Below, piece by piece: positions 5,909-8,976 of a stretch of DNA of 8,976 bases. A program made the position numbers and the translations under genes. The notes beneath the pieces were generated by a model, which was not told the DNA's origin, did no database searches, and saw only the letters and a list, made by a program, of their open reading frames with translations. Numbering within the stretch: the stretch's first letter is position 1; every line of letters begins with the position of its first letter. Source of the stretch: an uncultured bacterium (GTDB taxonomy: Bacteria; Bacillota; Clostridia; Lachnospirales; Lachnospiraceae); assembly GCA_947086625.1 (NCBI GenBank), contig CAMTZV010000024.1:1-8976 (forward strand), written 5' to 3'.

Positions 5909-7117
5909 TCATCCCGCGCAGAGCACATACCGGTCGATGCGCTCAAGGGCCTTTTCCAACAGTGCGCGGGGCAGTGCCAGATTCATGCGGATGCAGTCCG
6001 GATCGTGGTAGATGCGGCCGTCCTGCCATGTGACGCCCACGCGGCAGCCTTTTGCGGCGAGCTCGGAGACTGTCATCCCATGGTCTGCGCACCACGCGCT
6101 GAAATCGACAAAGAGCATGTAGGTTGCCTGTGGCTTTGTGCATCGGACGCCCGGATATCTGCTCAGGCGGCTGATCGCAAGCTCCATGTTGCCGGAAATG
6201 ACCTGCATCAGCTCGTTCACCCACTGCGCGCCCTCGGGGGTGTATGCGCCGAGAAAGGCGGGCAGGGAGAGCACGTGCATCTCGTTGTAGTAGTTCAGCT
6301 TGCCCTGCCGTTCCATCAGATGCTTCAGCCGCTCATTGTAAATGATATGATAGCTCGCCAGCATCCCGCTCAGATTGAACGTCTTCCCGAGCGCGTAGAG
6401 CGCAATGACCCGCCCTCGGGCATCGGCGCTCACGGATTGCAGGGGCAGATGCCGGTATCCCGGCGCGATCAGATCCGACCAGATCTCGTCGCTGATGACG
6501 TAGACGTCGTGCTTCTGACAGAGCGCCATCATCCGCGCAAGCTCCTCCGCATCCCAGACGCGCCCGCACGGGTTGTGCGGATTGCAGAACACGAGCGCAT
6601 GGATGTTCTTTGCGACAATCCGCCGCTCCATATCCTCAAAGTCCATGCGCATGATCCCGCAGTCGTCGCGCACGAGCGGGCTGCGCTCGAGTCGAAAGCC
6701 CGCGTTGCACAGGCCGTTTTCAAATCCGTTGTAGTGCGGGGAGTGGATCAGAAGCGTTTCCCCCGGCGTACAGAGCACCTGGGCTGCCGTTATCACTCCG
6801 GCGACCACGCCGTTTTCGTAGCCGATCGCCTGCTTTGTGAGGCCCTTTACCTGATGGCGCGTCGTCTGCCAGTAGACGACCCTTTCATAAAATTCCTGCG
6901 GGGTGATAAAATAGCCGAAAAGCGGGTGCTCCACGCGCTTTTTCAGCGCTTTTGTGATGGACGGGCAGGTGGCAAAGCTCATGTCCGCCACCCAGAGCGG
7001 AATGACGTCAAAGCCCTCGTCGGGGGATTCCGGGAATACCCCCGGAATACGCCCCGGCCCGTCGATTGCAAATGCGTGCTGTCCCGTCCGGTCGATTACT
7101 GTCGTAAAATCATACAT
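5909..7117 (-). CDS. MalY/PatB-family PLP-dependent aminotransferase or cystathionine beta-lyase
   Basis: This 402-residue fold-type I PLP enzyme has a length typical for MalY/PatB C-S lyases (about 390). Visible features are the N-terminal VIPLWVADMSF motif, GYFITPQEFYERVVYW, the cofactor-contacting NPHNPCGRVW (N182), SDEIWSDL (D210, pairing with the pyridine nitrogen) and the Schiff-base lysine K245 in ALGKTFNLSGM. The usual SDEIH reads SDEIW here and SKTFN reads GKTFN, so substrate preference may differ. Expected chemistry is cleavage of cystathionine or cysteine conjugates to pyruvate, ammonia and a thiol. Some relatives are plain aminotransferases. The start at 7117 has GAGGA 9 bases upstream. 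An ATG at 7147 would add 10 residues deep inside the upstream gene. It overlaps the TPM-like gene by 8 bases, which suggests translational coupling. No terminator is visible after the stop. Confidence 0.88.
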   Translation of the reverse strand: MYDFTTVIDRTGQHAFAIDGPGRIPGVFPESPDEGFDVIPLWVADMSFATCPSITKALKKRVEHPLFGYFITPQEFYERVVYWQTTRHQVKGLTKQAIGYENGVVAGVITAAQVLCTPGETLLIHSPHYNGFENGLCNAGFRLERSPLVRDDCGIMRMDFEDMERRIVAKNIHALVFCNPHNPCGRVWDAEELARMMALCQKHDVYVISDEIWSDLIAPGYRHLPLQSVSADARGRVIALYALGKTFNLSGMLASYHIIYNERLKHLMERQGKLNYYNEMHVLSLPAFLGAYTPEGAQWVNELMQVISGNMELAISRLSRYPGVRCTKPQATYMLFVDFSAWCADHGMTVSELAAKGCRVGVTWQDGRIYHDPDCIRMNLALPRALLEKALERIDRYVLCAG

Positions 7118-8207
7118 TTTTCGATTCCTCTGATTCCATGCTGTCATATTTTTTTGCCAGCTCGTCAGCCTTGCTCTCGTTTACGAGATCTTGCATCGGC
7201 GTGTTTAAAATGCGTTCGGTCTCCGCGGCCTTTTCCTTCTCGCGCCGCACCTTTGCCCTCCACCACGCAAAGAGGAGGAGCAGGACAAGGATGATTCCGC
7301 CGACGATAAGGGCGGTCTTTGTGACATCAAAGCCAGTCGTGGATACCTGCGTGATCGTTTCGGCGGTTTTGTCGAACACCGTGACAAACAGATCGTCCGT
7401 GCTCATGTCGTCGTACCAGTAGCGGTCGATGTAGCTCCAGAAAATGTCGATTGCCTCGGAGTCCATGACGGAGCTTACCATCGTGCCGTTGACGTAGCAC
7501 ATGTAGCCGACCTCGCCGTCCGTGTCCTGCTCCGCAAAATAGACGTAGAGGAAGGTGCTCTCGTTTTTGATGTTTGCCTCGTAGTAATCCCTTGCCCAGC
7601 TCTCCTTCTGTGCGTCCGTGGTGAGGGCAGGGTCGTAGGCGTGCAGGACGATAAAGGGCTGTACGCCCGTTTTGCTGTAAAAGCTCTGGAGTTTCCGCTC
7701 GGTGCGCGATTCGTTGTCGAACCAGCCGAGCTCATCCACGATACAGTCGTTCTGGAACGGCGCGCTATCTTCAAGCGCCTCGCGGTTGATCGTGCTGTTT
7801 ACCGTGTGCGTGGAGCCGCCGGAAAACGCGAACATGCCGAACATGATCGCGATAAATGCGATCAGGACGACAAGGGTCGTGATAAGTCCCGGCATGGAGC
7901 CGCCCGAGCGGTAACGTCCGCCGCGGCTTACATAGACTCTCGTGCGCCGCGGAGGGGCGCCGTAGCGCGGGGGCGGCGGAGCGCCATAGCCGCCATGATG
8001 CGGCGGGGGCGGTGTGCCGCGGTAAGGGCTGCCAAAGCCGCTGCCGCGGGAAGTGCCAAAGCCCCCGGAACGGGAGCCGCCAAAGCTGCTGCCCGCGCGG
8101 GAGCTTTGGCCCACGCGGTGGCCGCCGCTGGAACGGCTGACGGAATGTCCGCCGCCCGAGCGGTGTGAACTGCCGGAAGATGACCTTCCGCTGCCTGCTC
8201 TTCCCAT
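7110..8207 (-). CDS. TPM-like two-TM membrane protein with Arg/Gly/Ser/Pro-rich disordered N-terminus
   Basis: This 365-residue protein is probably an envelope-stress partner of PspA. Residues 1-104 are low complexity (Gly, Ser, Arg, Pro, Tyr), with 16 Arg and no Lys, Asp or Glu. A membrane helix (about 107-130) leads to a 165-residue domain (131-295) resembling the TPM fold: VDELGWFDNES, then KTGVQPFIVLHAYDP and STFLYVYFAEQDTDG. A second helix (about 298-316) is followed by a charged tail with ILNTPMQDL (333-341) and ADELAKKYDS (347-356). The positive-inside rule places both ends in the cytoplasm and the TPM-like domain outside. The gene begins 9 bases after the pspA stop with only a weak AGGG ribosome site, so it is probably coupled to pspA. 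TPM domains recur beside PspA. The enzymatic activity, if any, is unknown. The fold call is by eye and of medium confidence; the membrane layout is more certain. Confidence 0.8.
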   Translation of the reverse strand: MGRAGSGRSSSGSSHRSGGGHSVSRSSGGHRVGQSSRAGSSFGGSRSGGFGTSRGSGFGSPYRGTPPPPHHGGYGAPPPPRYGAPPRRTRVYVSRGGRYRSGGSMPGLITTLVVLIAFIAIMFGMFAFSGGSTHTVNSTINREALEDSAPFQNDCIVDELGWFDNESRTERKLQSFYSKTGVQPFIVLHAYDPALTTDAQKESWARDYYEANIKNESTFLYVYFAEQDTDGEVGYMCYVNGTMVSSVMDSEAIDIFWSYIDRYWYDDMSTDDLFVTVFDKTAETITQVSTTGFDVTKTALIVGGIILVLLLLFAWWRAKVRREKEKAAETERILNTPMQDLVNESKADELAKKYDSMESEESKNV

Positions 8208-8216
8208 AATTTTGCC

Positions 8217-8894
8217 CTACTTTCCAAGCTGTGCTTTCATTGCCGCAAGCTCTGCGTCCACGCTGGAGGACACGGAGCCGGAGTCGTACTTTTTGGCGAG
8301 CGCCTCTGCGCTGTCAGCAGGCGCGGCGTTTAACTCTGCCATGGCGTTTGCGGAGTCGAGCATACGGTCGGCCTTTGCCTCCATGCGCTCGAACGCGGCG
8401 ATCGTGCCGTCCACGTTCGTTTTGGATGTGACCTCGTTTACCTTCGCCTGTGTCTTTGCAACCGCGACCTTCGCCTTGATCATCTCGCGCTTGCCCTCTA
8501 AAATGTTGATATCGGAGACGAGCTTGTCGTGCATCTGGCGCATCTTGTTCGCGTTTTCTGCCGCGACGTCGTACGTCTGCTTCGCGCTCTCGAGACGGCT
8601 CTCGGCCTGCTGCTTTTTCGCGATAAATTCTCTTGCGTCGTCGTCGTTTCCGGCGTCGATCGCCTTCTTTGCGTAGCCGGTCCACTTGTCGATCTCCGCG
8701 ACAACGGCGTCATAGTTACGCTTGCAGCGCTGCTCCTCCGCCATGACGCCCGCGGTCTCCTTTTTGACCTCGGCGAGGCTCTCGTTTAGCTCGCGCAGTG
8801 TCTGGTCGACCATTTTCGCGGGGTTCTCGCACTTGTCGAGGAGGTCGTTGATGTTTGCTTTCATGATGGTTGTGAATCTGCTGATGATGCCCAT
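8217..8894 (-). CDS. pspA: PspA/IM30-family phage-shock membrane-remodelling protein
   Basis: This 225-residue, almost wholly helical protein is close to the usual PspA length (about 222). The N-terminus MGIISRFTTIMKANINDLLDKCENPAKMV is split here by function: an amphipathic membrane-binding helix (about 1-20), then the conserved NINDLLDK and ENPAKMVDQ positions that open the coiled coil. Two long coiled-coil stretches (about 25-150) and the conserved AFERMEAKADRM segment (around 170) follow. The tail has AEALAKKYDS (196-205), a peptide also found in the next protein. PspA/IM30 proteins polymerise on stressed or leaky membranes and help keep the proton gradient. The start at 8894 has AAAGGA 11 bases upstream. 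It follows the cut gene by 26 bases and the TPM-like gene by 9, so all are in one operon. No PspF-type regulator or sigma-54 site is visible in the window. Confidence 0.93.
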   Translation of the reverse strand: MGIISRFTTIMKANINDLLDKCENPAKMVDQTLRELNESLAEVKKETAGVMAEEQRCKRNYDAVVAEIDKWTGYAKKAIDAGNDDDAREFIAKKQQAESRLESAKQTYDVAAENANKMRQMHDKLVSDINILEGKREMIKAKVAVAKTQAKVNEVTSKTNVDGTIAAFERMEAKADRMLDSANAMAELNAAPADSAEALAKKYDSGSVSSSVDAELAAMKAQLGK

Positions 8895-8920
8895 AAGTGT
8901 AGTTTTCCTTTCTGAAATAA

Positions 8921-8976
8921 TTAATTCGCGTCGCTCGCGTAGTTCGGTGCTTCCTTTGTGATATGGATGTCGTGCG
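8921..8976 (-). CDS. C-terminal end of an unidentified protein, cut by the window edge
   Basis: Only the last 17 full codons and the TAA stop (8921-8923) are present. The frame reads HDIHITKEAPNYASDAN and stays open to the edge. It is preferred because the mixed, unbiased residue make-up looks like real protein, and because its stop falls 26 bases before the pspA start, with the pspA ribosome site in the gap. That is normal operon spacing. The other two minus-strand frames are Arg-rich and run on into or past pspA. The fragment is too short to identify. Confidence 0.5.
   Translation of the reverse strand, partial: HDIHITKEAPNYASDAN

Noticed and set aside
5880..5960. Search for a bidirectional terminator between the convergent genes
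   Set aside because: No stable stem followed by a T-run was found on either strand.
7027..7048. Perfect 8-bp inverted repeat ATTCCGGG/CCCGGAAT with a 6-base loop
   Set aside because: It is inside the PLP-enzyme coding region, where it encodes part of a conserved-looking Gly/Pro-rich segment. There is no T-run and no start codon nearby, so it is probably coincidental.
6005..7294. A 429-codon open frame on the plus strand, longer than the PLP-enzyme gene it opposes
   Set aside because: It is antisense to a gene with a complete set of PLP-enzyme motifs. It has no ribosome binding site and no recognisable domain, and its Arg/His/Ala/Val-rich composition is typical of a shadow frame in GC-rich DNA.
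7975..8100. Repetitive GC-rich DNA that might be taken for a tandem repeat array
   Set aside because: The repetition follows from Gly/Pro/Ser/Arg codons in the TPM-like protein's N-terminus. No fixed repeat unit or spacing is kept, so it is neither a CRISPR array nor a microsatellite.
7641..8676. Long plus-strand frames opposite the TPM-like and pspA genes
   Set aside because: They are Ala/Arg- or Ser/Ala-rich mirror frames of low-complexity and coiled-coil coding sequence, without start signals.

Overview
The window looks like chromosomal DNA from a strictly anaerobic, fairly GC-rich member of the Clostridia, most likely Lachnospiraceae-like. This is inferred from the strong AGGAGG-type ribosome binding sites, the [FeFe]-hydrogenase-type H-cluster protein, the Clostridia-style OmpR/sensor-kinase pair and the PspA/TPM protein pair. 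No rRNA, tRNA, CRISPR array, insertion sequence or phage gene was seen. Seven complete genes and one cut gene fill most of the window.

Layout. (1) 35-2009, minus strand: a cytoplasmic fusion protein with two 4Fe-4S clusters, an H-cluster domain, a further Fe-S motif and the signalling tip of a methyl-accepting chemotaxis protein. It ends in a textbook intrinsic terminator and is driven by a consensus promoter (TTGACA-17-TATAAT). (2) 2010-2295: a divergent control region with a second promoter facing right, a 9-bp inverted repeat straddling that promoter, and a near-perfect 20-bp palindrome just before the next ribosome binding site. (3) 2296-4643, plus strand: a two-component system (OmpR-type regulator and a polytopic histidine kinase). 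(4) 4640-4932: a promoter overlapping the kinase stop codon, a yybP-ykoY (Mn2+) riboswitch and its long terminator hairpin. (5) 4933-5907: a YrbG-type cation/Na+ antiporter controlled by that riboswitch. (6) 5909-8976, minus strand: an operon running in from the right edge, made of the last codons of an unidentified gene, pspA, a two-TM TPM-like protein with an Arg/Gly/Ser/Pro-rich disordered N-terminus, and a MalY/PatB-type PLP enzyme. It meets the antiporter gene tail to tail with one base between the stop codons.

How the parts work together. The H-cluster/chemoreceptor fusion reads as a soluble H2 or redox sensor that passes its signal through a chemoreceptor-type coiled coil. It shares a control region with a membrane two-component system. 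The riboswitch points to manganese as the physiological signal, and possibly the substrate, of the antiporter. PspA and the TPM-like protein form an envelope-stress module. They share a C-terminal A-[DE]-x-LAKKYDS peptide, which suggests a common partner or mutual contact. The most distinctive observations are the H-cluster/MCP fusion without the proton-relay cysteine, the Mn2+ riboswitch on a 'calcium' antiporter, and the twin tail motif in the PspA/TPM pair.
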